Program-made: the position numbers and the translations under genes
Shown here: positions 62,941 through 64,000 of the stretch, in pieces
How positions within the stretch are numbered: position 1 is the first letter of the stretch
Layout: each line of letters starts with the position of its first letter
The notes under the pieces: model-generated
Told to the model about the DNA's origin: nothing
Seen by the model: only the letters and a program-made list of their open reading frames with translations
The model's database searches: none
From: Symbiodinium microadriaticum
Taxonomy: Eukaryota; Sar; Dinophyceae; Suessiales; Symbiodiniaceae
Direction of reading: 5' to 3'
Length of the DNA: 64,000 bases
Assembly: GCA_001939145.1 (NCBI GenBank)
Contig: LSRX01000332.1
Location: forward strand, 129,001-193,000

Positions 62941-63147
62941 GAGGCTCTAAACCTCACGACCCAAGAATCCGTCTGCAAATCTTCAAACTCATAAACTCCA
63001 GATGGGGGTTTCCGAAATAGGGGACCCTGACATAGTACCTTAAATAGTAGGATCCTTATTTTAAGGACCCCAAATAGGGTACCCCTTATTGTCGGAAACT
63101 CCAGATCATCGGAGGTAATGATTCCAACAGCCTTTACGCCGTACACG
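62941..63147 (+). CDS. Two exons, intron is exactly MITE H
   Basis: Exon 62941-63007 (acceptor CATTCTAAACAG) reads GSKPHDPRIRLQIFKLINSR, then W, and donor GG|GTTTCC. Exon 63105-63147 reads SSEVMIPTAFTPYT with donor GTTTAG. The junction GG|A gives Gly. The 97-nt intron is the MITE plus one copy of its target duplication. A competing frame (EALNLTTQESVCKSSNS to TAA) is shorter. Product unknown. Confidence 0.5.
63008..63104 (+). mobile_element. MITE family H, copy 2, with 8-bp target duplication
   Basis: GTTTCCGAAATAGGGGACCC at the left and GTACCCCTTATTGTCGGAAA at the right. CTCCAGAT occurs at 62997-63004 and again at 63100-63107. The second copy contributes the CCAG acceptor. Confidence 0.85.
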
Positions 63148-63627
63148 GTTTAGGGTCTAGGGTTTAGGGTTTGGGGTTTTGGGTCTGGGGTTTCGGGTCA
63201 CCGAAGGCCCCAGGCCTTGGGTCCCAACTTGAGAGCCCCGAGCCCCAAACTTTACGACCGAAGCATTCGTTGCTCTAAGGCTCTAAGGACTCATCTTCTA
63301 AGGCGTTTTGGGTCCAAAGACCATGCTACATAGGGCTTTTGGGCTATTTTGAGCCTTCGGGCTAAGTTTGGGGCTGAGGGCGCGAGCGTTGTCTAATACG
63401 GCTTGTAATAGCCGTCCCACTATATCGGGGACACCTGCGCTCCTTCAATTCCTGGGTAATTACCTTCCTGGAGGTCTTGATTGTTCAGGATCCACTGTGT
63501 AGAAGTCCCGCTACCTCCTTCCCTAAACGTAGGCCTTGAATGATTCAGGGTGAACCTTACCCTAAACCCCTAAAACCCTCAAGCCCCTAAAACCCGTGAA
63601 CCCTAAGCGTCCTTAAAAGCCCAGCAG

Positions 63628-63692
63628 GCACCGATGAAAGCGCCGAGGAGCGCCAGCGGCTCCATGCAGACCGGGCAATCGATCTCGGATAA
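63628..63692 (+). CDS. Candidate terminal exon TDESAEERQRLHADRAIDLG
   Basis: Acceptor AGCCCAGCAG. TDESAEERQRLHADRAIDLG, then TAA. A shifted frame reads QAPMKAPRSASGSMQTGQSI. The first is a strongly helical, charged sequence. Confidence 0.4.
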
Positions 63693-63783
63693 TTTGGGTT
63701 TAGGGTTTAGGTAATTTGGGGCATAACCCAAACCCTACTCTCGTAGTTCTGAAACCCTAAAACCATAGATTTAGCTTTTTCAG

Positions 63784-63882
63784 AAGCAGCTCACTTTTCA
63801 AGCTCACTTCGGCGTGTCGCAGGTCGGCACTTAGATTGTTATGTAAAGTCTAGAAATCGCCGGGGGAATGGATCACTCTGTG
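63784..63882 (+). CDS. Candidate exon pair with a 31-nt intron
   Basis: Exon 63784-63822 (acceptor TAGCTTTTTCAG) reads KQLTFQAHFGVSQ with donor GTCGGC. Exon 63854-63882 reads KSPGEWITL with donor GTGAGT. Phase 0 to 0. A 31-nt intron is very short, so only one of the two may be real. Confidence 0.4.
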
Positions 63883-63930
63883 GTGAGTCGGTTTGAGACT
63901 CAGAGATGGGTCGTGGAATTCAGGGTGCAG

Positions 63931-64000
63931 GGACCCTGCCTTAGGCCACAACAAGAACATGATTCCTCAACCTCACCTGCACAGTCGCTGTTCATAAACA
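63931..64000 (+). CDS. Candidate exon running off the window
   Basis: Acceptor CAGGGTGCAG. The frame GPCLRPQQEHDSSTSPAQSL, then FIN, is open to the last base. Confidence 0.35.

Noticed and set aside
1-64000. CRISPR array or bacterial operon
   Set aside because: Repeats are telomere-like, microsatellite or MITE. No regular repeat-spacer structure and no ribosome-binding-site-led gene series.

Overview
The window looks like nuclear DNA of an alveolate, most likely a dinoflagellate (inference). The evidence is a degenerate LINE reverse transcriptase of the type common in dinoflagellate genomes, exons bounded by both GT-AG and GC-AG introns, genes that all read on the + strand, and a plant/alveolate telomere motif (TTTAGGG, or CCCTAAA on the other strand) scattered in decayed form through almost all non-coding sequence. 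No bacterial gene organisation is present. Long open reading frames are nearly absent because the coding sequence is broken into exons of roughly 15 to 150 bases.

Region by region: 1-6861 holds the 3' part of a calcium-dependent protein kinase (CDPK) gene. Its EF-hand domain is spread over six small exons, and an intron carries a LINE relic. 8850-11941 holds a candidate Gly/Lys/Arg-rich protein gene and an Arg/Ser-Gly tail exon. 13915-17516 holds a nine-exon chain with compatible phases, and 19759-19857 a last exon with an acidic tail. 20147-22264 holds three small candidate genes, two of them split by a MITE. 23150-28193 is a series of exons ending in a four-exon chain. 28885-29460 is a repeat-free, GC-richer segment, followed by a sharply bounded AT-rich island at 29470-33780. 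From 33820 to 64000 the pattern of repeat-filled introns and + strand exons resumes. The best models there are a two-exon C-terminus at 37379-37681, a two- or three-exon small gene at 46631-47116, an exon pair split by a MITE at 51453-51764, a three-exon chain at 57030-57376 and another pair split by a MITE at 62941-63147. Assembly gaps lie at 17371-17406 and 53810-54309.

At least ten families of short inverted-repeat elements (MITEs, here named A to J) occur, each about 70-120 bp. Several copies lie exactly where an intron should be: their ends supply the 5' GT and, directly or through the target-site duplication, the 3' AG, and the flanking frames join in phase. This is the behaviour of introner elements and is the most interesting biology in the window.

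Limits: only the CDPK and the reverse transcriptase are recognised by family. The other exons are called from open frame, composition, splice signals and phase agreement, without homology or RNA evidence. At this base composition two or three frames are often open over 100 bases, so frames of isolated exons may be wrong and some exons may be false.
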